NCBI GenBank assembly: GCA_002245135.1
Contig: NGBS01000002.1
Span: 186,001 to 250,000 of the forward strand
DNA: 64,000 nt
From: Proteromonas lacertae
Lineage: Eukaryota; Sar; Bigyra; Opalinata; Proteromonadidae
Reading direction: 5' to 3'
The translations under genes and the position numbers were made by a program. The notes beneath the pieces were generated by a model, which saw nothing but the letters and a program-made list of their open reading frames with translations, was not told where the DNA came from and did not search any database. Positions 27,505-42,200 of this stretch are shown piece after piece. Within the stretch, counting starts at the first letter, position 1; each line of letters opens with the position of its first letter.

Positions 27505-27670
27505 ATTAACAACATATCAAAACTAAAAAAAAATAAAACTCAGAAGTATATTAAATATCTATATTAAATAAAACTAATTAATGCACTTTATCGCAAGAAC
27601 GTAAATAAACATTTTCATACACCACAAAATAGAGTTTTCCGATAACCTTATTTTCAATTCTATATTGATA

Positions 27671-28859
27671 ATGCCAAAGAAATCAAATGAAACAAACAAT
27701 GATGATGATGATGATATTCCACTAAAATTGAATATTGGTAAAAAAACACATCAAACACAAAAACAAAAACCAATCACAATATCTACTCCAACAAAGACTC
27801 CACTCAAATTTTCTAGTATTCCATTACCATTAGCTCCGGCTATACAACCTTTGTATATTATTTAGATTATTATTTAGAACTCAATGGAACATTCCACCAA
27901 CTGTTGCATCTTCGGTGCAGACATCAGGATTAACAACTCCTACATCATCTGTATAATATATCTAACACTATATTGATGTTTTTATTAATAGTCTTCAAAA
28001 AAGAAATTCAGACCAAAAGGTTTTTCATCTTCTACTCCAGAGGCATCAACTTCAAATTCACAACAACAACAACCTCCTCCTATAACTACAACTAATACTT
28101 CTTCTTCATCAACAACTAAAACACCATCACTACCAATATCAAAATTCACAACAAAAGCTCAAAACACAGAAAGAACATTCAAACCAAAACCAAGAACCAA
28201 ATTAGTAAGTGGAAATGTCACATTATCATCAGGAGGATCCAATAATAACAGAGTTAGTTCAATACTTACAGGTTTATCAGATGAACATAATATAGATGAA
28301 ACTCCAATGCCAGAAAATACAAGCATTGAAGAAAGTAAAACTGCTCCAATCACATTACCATATGTAAAAAATCCACCAGAAAATAAATTTCTCACTTTGG
28401 AATCAGTTGGGACAATGTTTGATACTGTATTATATTATATTATATTATATATATATACATATATAGACTAATTCAAATGAATTTTTCTTAATGTCTTTTC
28501 CTTCCTATTTACCAGTATATCCACCAGAAAATGATGAAAATGATAATTCTAACAAGTTGAGAAGAATACCTGAAGGATTAATAGGAAAAGTATATATATA
28601 TCTTAGATTTGTAATTATTATAAATTAGTTACGTATTCATAAATCAGGAAAAGTAACAATGAAAATCGGTGATATGATATTGAATGTTAATCCTTCTCAA
28701 CCATCTCCATTTATTCAACAATTAGTGACATTAAATGCAGATACTCAACAGATGTGTATGATGGATGATATAAAACAACATATCATTTTAACACCAAATA
28801 TAAGCAACATTTTAAACGCTGATAGTAATTCAAGAAATACAAATTACAGAATATCTTAA
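27671..28859 (+). CDS. POLR3D: RNA polymerase III subunit RPC4 (C53/POLR3D)
   Basis: Five exons from ATG 27671 (MPKKSNETNNDDDDD) to TAA 28857-28859, with introns at about 27853-27877, 27951-27991, 28428-28466 and 28591-28629. The N-terminus is disordered, rich in Thr, Pro, Gln and Lys. The C-terminal signature of RPC4 is clear: PEGLIGKLRIHKSGKVTMKI, then GDMILNVN, a Phe-Gln-Leu block and MDDIKQHIILTPNI. The family pattern is GFIGKLLVRKSGKVQLLLG followed by GHVKHKLVCSPDF. RPC4 pairs with RPC5 in a TFIIF-like heterodimer used for initiation, termination and reinitiation on tRNA and 5S genes. The gene is divergent from the calpain-like gene across 166 bp and convergent with the glycosyltransferase. 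Confidence 0.85.
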
Positions 28860-28916
28860 TTTTTTTAATCTTTTTGTTTAAATTTATATTATTTTTAAAT
28901 GCTTAATTACTAGTAA

Positions 28917-30144
28917 TTAAATTACATATTTTAGATAAAGGATAGCATATAACAAGCTAATTTGAAACTGTTTTGAGTTGATAACCATATTAGTAACTTC
29001 AAATCGACGATATATTGGATAATTATGTGAATGATATGTTGAAATAAACAATTTAGGATGTTTTTCAAATCCATAATTCTCATTAAATCCATAATCATAA
29101 GTAAAAGGATTTAAACCTTCAATAGGAGAAAATAGTGGAATAAAATGATAGTTTAATGAATAACTTAAATAAAAATAATCAGCTGTAACAAATGCAGACA
29201 TTGTGCTAATTATTACAGCTTTCGATGAACTCATCCATAGAATATTTACAGTATTTGCTCCAAATGGTGCAATTATGATATTTGCATATAATATTGACTT
29301 AATTTGATCAATTGGTTTAATTCCATCAAAATGGATTATAGTATAGTTATAACCACTTTCTTCAATTATTTTAGTTAAATCATTTAAGTTTAATATCATC
29401 CTATATCTATTTTTATTCTTCCTAATAATTAACACAATTCTTACTGATTCTATTAAAACTTTTGGTTGGATTTTCAAAATTTTATATCCATCTTCTCTGA
29501 ATCTATTTCTTTGAAATAATGATCTAAATATTCCTAGCCAACCTCCATTTTGTGTTTTGAACATTAAATTCAAACTATTGAAACATATGTATCTATTATT
29601 GCTTTTTCTCATCAATTTTGCCAAATTTTGTTGATATATTATTTCATATTGTTTATAATTGTTTAAGATTATTCTTAACATCATATTATTATAGGGGATC
29701 GTTAGTCGTGGATCAAAATCTGCCATAATCAAATGCTCTAATGGTGGATATCTACCATCATCTTGAATATTATACAAAAACATTGTATCAAGAAAATGAC
29801 CAATGTTACTATGAAACCATAATGAAGTGAACCAAGCATTTTTAATTTCAATAGAATCTTCAGGAAATTCATCTATATAGAAATCAATGTTACTAAATAG
29901 TCCAAACATGTAACTACTCATTTTTTGTTTATATGAATTATATACATCAATATTTGGCACATAAATGTGTAAAATAGATTATTTTTTATCCAATTTCTTT
30001 TTTATACACACGTTATTAGCAGTAAACCAATAATTCCCTGTTTCGAGTAATAGTTTATCTTGAAAAACAAATGAAGAATATTCGCAAATTGTAATCTGAA
30101 TAAATTGAGTAACAAATAGAAAGCATATATTCTTTTCAATCATT
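28917..30144 (-). pseudogene. GT61-family glycosyltransferase-like gene with an in-frame stop
   Basis: A single minus-strand frame runs from ATG 30144 to the stop at 28917-28919, broken only by TAA at 29979-29981. The N-terminal 55 codons look like a signal or anchor segment (ICFLFVTQFIQITIC) and end with FTANNVCI, like the NVC motif at the start of GT61/DUF563 domains. After the stop the frame continues for about 350 codons with GT61 features: a WFHSNIGH block, LIMADFDPR, a VRIVLIIRKNKNR strand, GIKPIDQIKSILYANIIIAP and FGANTVNILWM (family HGAGLTN). GT61 enzymes transfer xylose, GlcNAc or arabinose in the secretory pathway. No GT-AG intron removes the stop. Alternatives are a pseudogene, readthrough, translation from a downstream start without signal peptide, or a sequencing error. 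A GT61-like frame is well supported; its intactness is not. Confidence 0.65.
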
Positions 30145-30223
30145 TTAAATAAAAAGCTTGATTCTCATTTGACACAAACACAAAATTTAAAAATAACATA
30201 TATATATATAATTTATCCATAAA

Positions 30224-33200
30224 TTATGGCATTTTACTTCTTTTCCTTCTACCTATTGTTGATGTTTTCCTATTATTTACCAGAGTTGAACTTCTTTTTA
30301 GATGTGGATTTACACTCATATTTGTTGTATTAACGCTTGCCATTGAAATTGATGTTTTACTTCCTTCTGCAACACTTAGTTCTGAAGAATGAGTCAAACT
30401 ATCTGTATCTTCCAGAGCTTCATCGCTAGTAAATCTATATACAAACTTTGGAATGAATTGCAAACCAATAATAAATAAAATCATTAGCTGATATCCTATT
30501 CCTCTAAATAAAATTAAAGAATCAGGAGATGTTTCTATAACAAATTCTAAAGCAAATAAAACAAGTGAGAAGAAGAGTAAAATAATGAATTAAGAAAATA
30601 TTATATCAATAGATTCATTTAAAAAAAGATATATTCTACAATAAATGTTACTAATAACATATAAGAATCTAAAAACTCATTTGCTCTTCTTCTTCCTTGA
30701 ATAGATTGAATTAATCCATAAAATATATTAATTCCTATAAGTACTGCAATAACAATTCTATGGAAATAATAAAATAAATACAAATAATATATACACGAAT
30801 ATTTCATTAGTAGAACATTCTTCATAGTATGAATCTGACAAGAATGTTGTTTCACTATTATCCAATTGCAATGTATATTCTGTATGAGATATTGTTTGAT
30901 ATAATATAGAAACAAATAATGGGAGCAAATAATTTAGAGCAAATAGTTTCACAGCATATAAAACATGAATATGAATCTTACGAACTTCTCTTCTTTTTGA
31001 TTTTCTAATTTTCCTTGCTTTTACTGTGAGTAATGAAGTAACAAGTGAATATGATAAAACAACTAAATTGACTCTTAAATAACATACTAATGAACTATTA
31101 TTCTCTGGAGCATATATTGTTGTTATAACAGAACCACTAGCAATCAACAAAGTTAATATTATAAAGTAATGATAAGGAGTTGAGAAGCATTTTATTACTC
31201 TTTTATTTTTATATTTCATTGTAAATACTAATGCTGCTAAAAGTGCTAAGCAATTAATTGCACAGAATATTAATGCAATATATTGAAGAGCTACTGTTCT
31301 CTTTAAGATTATAGTATCTTTTGTATTGAAATAATCTGATGGAGTACCATCAGGAAATGGAACTGGTTCATAGGTTTTAACTTCACCAATCTTAGGATTA
31401 ACTTGAACAAAGCCAGTAGTGATAATTTCCATTAAAAATGCTGATCTTTTTACATAATTATTCTCATCAACTGTAATAAGGCCAGAAGGTGCTAAGTATT
31501 GTAAACCAGGTAAAGTTAATCGTATATAATCTGTTGAAGGCCAATTATCTTTGTCGTGAGAGTTTGAATCTTTTTCAGATATATAATTCTTAGCAATATT
31601 AACAGCTTCTTTGATTAACTGCATTGCTATATAAGTATTTTCATAGTAAGGAGTTATATAGAATTGAGAATCTAATTTATCTTTTGCATTGTTAATAAAT
31701 GCATAATTTGATGATGATTCAATTTCCTCTTGATATGATATTGGGATATAACTTCCTAGTGAATGTACTGATATATCTGATGATCCTAATAAATAATGAT
31801 CGAAGATAAAATTGACAAAAAAGAATCTTTTCAATCTCAAATTATATTTTATATAATACTTCATACAAGTGATGGAATTTGATAATTTCAATGCAATAAA
31901 TACTATGATTTAAATTATTATATAAAAGAATATACTAATCAAATTATTTATCTTACCATATATTGATTCAAATTTCTTCATTACAGTGTCACATTCTCTT
32001 CCATCATTGATTATTTTTTCACCTAATAATGCTGTGTTTGATATACTTTTTATACCTGTCACGATATTTTGATAATATTCAGCTGTAAAAATGATTAAGG
32101 ATAATCAATTAATAATATAAAAACAATCAAAAAAAGATATTCATTCTCTTTATCAATTAATATGAAATAATTGGTGAAATATTGTTTTGTATAATCTATT
32201 GATACTTGTACCATTTGCGATAATGTTGATCCAACAGTGAATGTATATTTGGAGAAGAAATTTCCATTACTATTACCTACATACATAAATATCATCCTTT
32301 TCTCATTTGTAACTTTACTAACAATATCTCTACATCCACTTGTTATACAACCAACTATTGCTTTGACTGATGGATCATTACATAATTCTATTGTTGTATT
32401 TTCTATCAATTCATTTGGTACTATTTTCACTATTGCATAAACTTCATAACCATTTATTCCTCCTGTATTATCTAATTGATTCACTGTATCGTCAAAACAT
32501 AACCATACATTATATTTTTCTTGATATGGCTCATAATCTTTTTCTACAATCAATGCAATTCGAATTATTTTCTCAATCTTATACACACCATTATGATTTG
32601 TAAAGTCACATGATTTTCCACTATTCTCTTTTATCCATCTTGAAAACGTATAAGGATAAACTAAACCAGATGGTGATGATACTGGTGTTAATACTTTATT
32701 CCTCATTTCAGTTATATATACTCTTCTTGACAAGTAATTGTTTGTTTCTAATTGAATATAACCAGTAGCAACACTATGTTTCTTTCCTGTCATACCTTTT
32801 CTTATTGATAATGGTTCAAAACTTCCACTTTCTCTTACTCCAGTTGCCCATAATTTAACTGCAGTATAGGCTGCTTCAACAATGGCAGTAACAACTACAG
32901 AATTCTTATATTCTTCTTGGAATTTATCATAAAACATTTTTAATTTCTGATTACTTCTTAATGTAGATTTGCCTAATACTGAGAACCAACTTGATATGAA
33001 TCTATCTTCTTCAAAATATTGTTCATTTCCTGTCAATATCAGCTCATCAACTAACATATGATAATAGATATATGTCGGAGGTTTTAAGCCAATTGAATAC
33101 GAGTCTTGTGCCAATTTCAACGAATCGTAAGAATAAACAATATCCAATAGAATTGCACCATTAGGATAGTCTACTAATATTTTCTGCAATGATTCTATAG

Positions 33201-36200
33201 AACTATAAAGATAAGCATCATATCGAACTTGAATTTCTTTTAATAATTCAGCAATAATATCTTTAGCAACAATACTAAATGATGAATTTGAATATACTAT
33301 TGCATATGCATTCGTTTGTTCCATTGAAAAAGTTGCTTTTACTGCCGATATTAATTGATTAAACACAGTTTGTGTTGTAATTCCAAAACTACTACAACTT
33401 TCACCTATTGCAATTCCTGGATAGAATAACAATTTCTTTGCTTTTGAGAAATAAGGTTCCATCACTTTATACTCATCATCCCAACTTCCACCAAATACAG
33501 TATTTAATCCTGTTAAAGCAGCTGTTTCTTGACTTAAAGCAGGCAATTTTTCTAAATCTGATGCTGTATCAATAACGTCCAATTCTATTTTATTTCCAGA
33601 AAGACCTCCTTCGCTGTTTATTTCTTTTATTGCCAATTGAATTGCACTTAATATTCCTCTGCCTCTTTCTTCATCTTCTCCTGTTAATGAAGTAACCACA
33701 GCAACTTTATGACTTGGATATTTATATTTTGCTCCATATTTTGAATTAGTTAAATCACATATATAAACTCCACTATTGATTAATTCTTTCCAAACTGATG
33801 GCTCACCTAAATCATCTGTTGATACTACTGATAATCTACCATCTGAATTACCTGAATATGATCCAATATATGTTACTCTTTTTGCAACATTGTTACTTGC
33901 TATTGTGAAAATTCCTGATGGTGACTTATACTCTGTATTGAAATATTCCAAATCTAATTTGCTAATTGGTATATCTTTATGATCATTAACTACTTTTTGC
34001 CAGAATAATACTGCAGTATAAAATGCCTCATGATAGCTATTTATAGGTATTCCTGTTGGTAAACCCACTTCCATTGCTTCTTTAAATGCTTTGTTTTCTT
34101 TTGTATCAATTGTATTAAAGTATTTATTTATTGAAAAGAATGGTTCAACTCCATATATTGCTGCATTTTCTGATGTTGAATATGAATAGAAATGATAATC
34201 TGAATCTACTGGTCTTAACTCTTTTAATGCAGCAGATATAAGAACATGCAACCTTACTGTACCAAAGAAGAATATAGAAGCATTACTTGTTAATCGTGCA
34301 ATCATATTCTTTATTGCAGACACTACGTTATCTGTTGTTTCATCTAATGTTATTGAGTATAATACATCTCCATATAAATAATTTATATATCTTTCAGAAT
34401 AAGTTGTAAATTTCAAACTTGTTGCATCAGATGTCCCAATTATTCCAAAAGATCTACGACCTAAATTCAAAGCTCTTTTAATAATAAATTCAACAGCTGT
34501 AGCATCAACACCAATATGGATGATATTCCTTTCACATGATTCTCCTCCATATACTCCAATGTGGAATATTTTAACTTCCTTTTCAATAGCTAATGCATTT
34601 ATCATATCTAAACAAATTGAACTTGCTGTTGTAAATATTGCACTGTAGTTTCCTTTTGTTAATAGATTATTCAATTGAGTATGACAATTTGTCGAATCTG
34701 ACTCATCATCAACTGTAGTGATTTCTACTCTATTTCCTCTGATAGCTTCATTATTATTTATCTCTTGTATTACTAAACTAAATATATCATTTATTCCTTT
34801 ATAATCTAAACTATAAGCACCTGACTCAGATGTTAAAAGAATGACTTTAATAACATCCACCATAACAGTTGCATCACTATTATCTCCTAGAACTAAAGAT
34901 GTATCACATAATTTTCCAAAATTTCCTGGTAAATGCCAATTAAATGATTCTGGCTCAACCTCTAAATACTTTCTAACAATTACAGCATTTGAACCTTCAT
35001 ACTTATATACAAAAATATCTCTATAAAGATAATTACTTTTAGCAAATCTTACATATTTTTCCATAGTTAATGTTTTATTGAATAACAGAGGCTTTATTAT
35101 ATTCATATTCAACGATCCTGCCTGTAACACACACTCATATACCTTCTCAAATAGTAAAACAGTAGATACACTTTCTTCAATAATATCTTCCATTCCTGTA
35201 TATTTATGAAGCAGATTATGAACATTTTTTATAATACTATTCTCAGAATCTGGTGCATCAATACCACCAATAAAATAGTAAGGTATTGTCAAGTCTGGTA
35301 ATTCTTCTCTAATTGTTATTGGATTGACTCTAACTTGAATTATATCATATATATCTCTATTTGGTTGTATAATCTCAATATTCTCCAACAAACTAACCAA
35401 TGGTATAACGTTTAAAAAACTAACAATTAAACCTCCTCTACCTAATTTAGATAAAATTGTTCTTACAGTATTTAATGATATTCTGTCATAATCACCTATA
35501 CTAAGTGTATATGCCATTGTAAATCTAGAATCCATTGTCATCATAAATACACCTCCAAAATATCCCCATGTATCCATCTTTGCATTACTGTATAATAATA
35601 CAACATTAAATCTATTCTCTAAACTCATCATAAATGTCATTGTTGAATCTATAATTTGGTTTGGAATTGGACCTGAAAATAAGATATTTGGATGGCATAA
35701 TTCAGCTTCAAATTTCTTTGGATATAATAACAACTTCCTTTCCTCTGTTAATAATATTTTCTGAATTGTATTTAAACAGAAATGTGTAGTACAACCTATA
35801 TACAATAAATTATTCTCATATTTCATTGAATCTTTAAGTCTTTGATCTAATGTTAAATCATTATCATTATAAAACAGAAATACAATTGACAATGGAACAC
35901 CAAATATACCACCTTTTTCATTTACATCTTCAATAGCAGCTACACAAGAAGATAGAATATAAATGAAATAAGGTTCATCTTTTAATGATAATATTACTGT
36001 TACATTCATTGCCAATTTTGGCAATTTATCTCCAATTCCATTCTTATTGTTTCCTGACCAATCACATGTATATATATCATATGACATATATCTTGTTGAA
36101 TATGGATCAGGTGAATAATCTGATGTACTATCAAATTTTACATCAAATTTATAACCCTCATCTGAGTTTACAACTTCAGCAATATATATTGGTATTGATA

Positions 36201-39200
36201 AATGGTGATTTTTAGTGGATGAAACCATACCAAATGAAGTATCAAAACTAATATCATTTAAAGTTGCTATGACATTTTCAACAGCAATGGATTTCTTTGC
36301 TTCTATTGCTTGTCTCCACAATAATACAGCTGATAATGCATAAAACTGATTTACAGATCTTGAAGTTATATAAGGATAATAAGCATCATAATACCTATTA
36401 ATTACAAATATTATTGAACTAGTATATTCAATTTTATCTGTCAGCAATATATGTCCTTCAAAATAAACAGCATATTCAGTATTAACAACCATAGCATCAA
36501 TCCCTAATATATAGAATGTATATTGTGGAGCTTTCAATCCAGACAAATATGCTAATTTATAAAATTCATATCTATTTGGACCATCTATTAAGGTGATTAC
36601 TATTCCATCACCTAATAAATGAAGTAATGTACTTTCTACAATTCCTGTCATATCTGTTGTATCAAATGGGATTTTCAATTTCTGATAGATTGATACATCC
36701 AAATCATTCAAATCAGCTTCAATTATCTTTGCTACTGTACTATAATAGTAATTATTTGTATAAACAATGATAATTCTCCTTTTTGTCCTTATATGATCTT
36801 CTTGAATATAATATCTTATGTATTTCTAGATAATAATAATATAATACTCATAATTAAAATACTCTTGCTGTAAATGGAACTCCAACATATGAAATACATT
36901 CTTCACATTCTAAACCTTCATAATCATGAGCATAAAATAATAGTATTTTGTTTTTTCTTAAGTATGGTATTGCTGCTTTTCTCATCTCAGAAATATAAAA
37001 TAAAGGAAATTATAATAAGAGACGAAGAAAAAAAAAGATATTTACTTAATCCGAACATAAAACTAACACCATTTTCTACTAATATAGAAGTAGCATTACC
37101 TATTCTAGATGGATCTGACTGAATATCAATCGTAATCGGGTGAATATATAATCCTCTAATACCGTTATATTCTATATTACATAAATCAATGGCCATTAAA
37201 TATGTTGATAATAAACTAATATCTTGTAAAGAATAAGAACCAGATAGAGAAACTAATAATCCAACCTTAATAAGAGATCTTTCATATCTCTCAGAAAATG
37301 ATTCTTTCCAATTACATGTATATATTCTACTTTCTCTATAGGTTCTTTTCCATATTTGAGAATCAAATGTGGCTTTTATTGTATATGTAACAAAACGAAG
37401 TAGACCATCACTATCTTTTTTATACATACTAATAGGTCTTGATAAAACGTTGGTTCTATCCATTTTCAAATAACCAAATGGACTTTCTTCATCAATACTA
37501 TATACATTTTCAAATATATAGGATTGCTTAACAGAATCATCTGTTTTTAACAAAACTGATAACATATATAAAGATAATAGAACATTTATTTCATCTCCTC
37601 TAATTACATAACTCTGTGTCAAAATACTATTAATCTGCTCTTGAATATTTGATTCAGTAACTAATTGAGATGTAACAACGTATTGATTTACAGTATAACT
37701 TTTATCTATCAATCCAAAAGTATAATCATCAAAACATATTACAGTATAAGGTTTTGATAAATTAAATGCACTTAATCTGTCAATTATATACTGCTTAAAC
37801 AATTTAAAGAATGTTTTTAATGATTCACCACTTAATGTTGTAACTATAAAAGTATTTGATGATCCATAGTAAGTAATGTTCTCAAGGAATGAAATTACAT
37901 CATCTTTTAGATTTGCTTCATTTACTTTCATCAATCCAGATACTTCAAAATTAATTACATCAAATGAACTTATTATAATGTCATTATATACTTCCATTGA
38001 AGGATTTGAATCATAAATAAAAGCTATTTGTTTTCCAAATGCATATAACATGTAATTGATTGAATATGATATATATTGATCTGGTGATGGAGTAATCAAA
38101 TATCTAATAGAAATATGATGATAAATATTATATTATAAATACGAGTTCTGTTTACATATTCCTCCTGTATTTACTCCTGTATAAAATAGTACAGTTTTCT
38201 TCAATACTTCATCCTCTGCAAATGTATTTATAGTATTTGTATCACATCCACCAATAAAAATCAATATGCCAAAATCTTCTATTCCTTTTTTTATTTTTGT
38301 TAGCTTAACATTATTTGTTGGACAATCGTACAAATGAGGAACCTATTATATTTACATAATATGATATTTAACATACAACAAATCTTTCATTGAAATGATA
38401 ATTTCCTCTAAGTTCATTCAAATACCAATTGATTAGTATCACATTCTGTAAAGCCTTTGTAGATGTTATATCATCAAATATAAATCCGAAATGAAGAGGA
38501 ATATTTCTACCATCACTACTACCACCGTTCTGTTGATAAAAATCACATACTCTATCATAATTATCAGTAGTCTATATATATATAAAATGAATTATTTATA
38601 CAGTCCAATCATATCCATTTGAATATAATGGAGATGGATATGAAACATATAATTCTTCATTATAATTACCATTATTGTCATCGCTAATTAATCTAGTTAG
38701 ATAAAAACTTTTAGAGAAATATCTTCCATCTGTTACTTTCATATTATTACCTTCTGGAGTATCAATATTCATATCTTTGAAATGTAATAATACAGTTGAA
38801 GCTTTAAGCATTTTCTTTGATTGAATAGCATCTCTAGTTTTGATAAGAATTTCATAAAATGATATGAAATCTTCTTCTAATAGTAATTCTGTATCTCCAA
38901 GATAAGTCTCTATATTCTTAATCATATTCATATTTGCTTCATTTTCTAAATCTTTATAATACGAAGTCAATATCAAATGATCACTGAAATTTTGAAATAA
39001 TTCATCACCTCTATTGTATAATAAATTATTAACATATCTTCTGGATAAGGTAAAATGTATATTCTCAGCATTTCCTGTTCTACAACTAACATTATTAACA
39101 AATTTCACTGTTGTATCTCCCATTATGAAGAAATTCTTCTGCTTCGTTGTACAATCCCTAAAATCATTATCAAATGATTCAGCTCCTGATTCTATCTCTA

Positions 39201-42200
39201 TAAATTCACATTTTTTAGTAGTATAACTATTAGCAAGAAATTTCTTTGCAGATACAATCATATGTTGAGAATATGAATCATTTGTATAATATATAACACA
39301 TTTATCTGATTCTAATATTAGGTAGTTCAGTGCTGGATATAAACTATTATCAATAGTTCTAGAATAGTATATCAATTAAGAAATCAATAATTGTTATATA
39401 TAACATTAAAAAAAGATATAACTATAGTGTTTGCTTCACACACATCTCCATCGAATGGATAGAATAGAAATAATATTTTATCATACACTGTTATTATATC
39501 ATTAAGTATCTTTCTATTTTCTCTTCTATTTAATAATATATATAATGTAAAAAATTATACGATATAACTCCTGTAAATGCAAAAACAAGTTCATCTTTTG
39601 CTAACGCATTCAATTCTTTTTTGATTTCAGAAAGTGACTTTTCATATTTGGGGAAGATTGGCTTTACTATTCCATTTAATAAACCACCTTGAATATTTAA
39701 AAAATCACATGCTGCAATTGCTACTTCAGCCAAATTAGAAAATATCTTTTGATATTCATGTTTATAAGGTAGTAATACAACTAGTTTATAGACATTGTAC
39801 GATGAATGTATGTCATTATTAAACACTATAATAATTATATTAGAAGATAATTATATATATATATATACCATAATGAGAATAATCACAAATCTGATTTGTA
39901 TTTTCAATCATCACATAAGTTCTAAATGATGCATAAGTTTTAGAACTTAACGAAAACAACCTCACATAGTTCTTTTTTGTTCCCTATATAATAATTAGAT
40001 AAAATGATATATACCATTACTAAATGAAATCCATTAATTGCATAACCTGACTCAGTTATACCAAATGGACCATTAGTAGTATTAATATAAGTTCCAACTA
40101 TTTGCCTATTTAATTAATATATATTTAACTGTAATAATACTTTTGAATATATTCATATTTTGTTGATAAAGCATTCAACATCCACTATTATAGATAATAA
40201 TAATATTTTATAAATACTTCTTTAAAGAGATATATTGCATTATATGCTGTAATCTGATCATTACTAATTGCACCTTCATTATCAGTATAATATTTCTTTA
40301 TATTCTCTTTTAATTCATTAAGATTTCCTTGATTTTCATCAACATAGTATGAAAAAGTGTAGAATTTATATGGATATTCATAACCTGTATCTAAAAACAA
40401 ATTTTGATTAATATCGGGGATTATAATTCGATACATTGAATTCATATCTTGAATATTAATAGCTTTAACAACCAAATCTAAATACTCTTCTTCTAAACAC
40501 AATATTCCATATCCTACAGCTTCTATATCTATATCATTGCTCTCTTCATCAGAAGCTAAAATAGAATCAAGTTCTTTTCCATCTAATTTAATAATACAAA
40601 TAAATAAATAATATATACAAGGATATAACGTAGATCTAAACACTGATATAGCTGTCATTGCTTCAGCTCTTGAACATTCAATCATTTTATATTCCACTAT
40701 ATTTGTAATACCATTCTCTATTAATTTCTCCTTCCATTGTTTCGCTGTAATTGTTCCATATTCTAATGTACTTGATATTATGACAATTGGATTTGTATTT
40801 TCTCTCAAAAGAGTTGTAAATGCTTTTGATATTTTAGCAGTAGTTGAAATTGCTGTAGTAACCAATTTTTCTTTACATTCAGCACTAGATGCGTATTTCA
40901 AAGCTATTACTTGAACATTTGTTAGCTTTTGAATTGATAACTGATTTAATAATTCATTTCTATCTTCCATTCTTAACGTGGTTAAAATATAATTAAATTC
41001 GCCTGTATCATAGAATCTTTTCAACTATATTATAAGTAAAATAAAGTGAAATTATATACTGTTTTAACTGTTTGAGTAATATTCATATTACCATCCATCA
41101 ACATTGGCAATATTCTAACTCCAAAATTATTAAACTACAATATATTATAATGAATTAATATATACATTAATTAATTCTCTCATAGCTTGAATTACTGCAT
41201 CAACAATATACATATCTTTACCTGAATAAGGCCCAGTAATATACACTATTAGAGCAATATCATATTGTTGAATATCTTTCACTTTTGGACTTTGGAATGA
41301 ACAAGTAATCTTTCTTGGCCTTCCATAATAGAAATTGTAAGTAAATAATTCATCTCTTTGAATAGTAACATCAGTTATTAAATTTCCACTTCCATCATGA
41401 TTAGTTGATAAATATACATCAGAAGTAAGCGTATTTATATGCGATACAAATATTGATACTTTATCATTGCTGCTTGATATATTTACTTCAATAGTGTTAT
41501 CATACAAAACATAAAACAAATTTGGTACAAAATCACTCAATGTCTTTTTATAACCATATAAAAATACTTCAAACATTATATGCAACTTATAAAAGACTAA
41601 ATCTTCTAAATCAGGGGTGGGTTTATACAAAACATTATAATAACTAAGATATTCAGCATAATATGTTACTATTATATCACTTGTATAATAATTATAATTA
41701 TATAATTCCATAACTTCTATATTTAAAGGTATTTCATAATAATCATTTACATCTATAAGGTCTTGTAGAATTGATTCGGTTGTGGTTGGATCTGCTAATA
41801 TAACAAGGTTAATCTCTTCGTCATATTCATTAAAAGTGTTGATTAAAATATCACCAGTTCTTTGAGGTATTGCATTTTCACCAGGTTGAAGAGGAGGTAA
41901 TTCAACTAAAGTTCCACCAATTATAGGAAGGAATTCTTTTAAATAATCTACATATACAGAATATGGATGATTTTCTTGATATAGTACAGCTATGAATTTT
42001 GATTCTTTAACCATATACATTGTATCTATGTAAAAAATTAATCATAAAGGGTGTATACATCTTTCAGCATATCTTCTAAACGATCCATAATACATGATAT
42101 TACTATGACAAGCATCAAATAACTGCGGTGTTGTAGTCCACAGTATCATTTTTGATTCTATCAGTTTCTCATTGATTTTGGTGAAATTATCGAAGATTAT

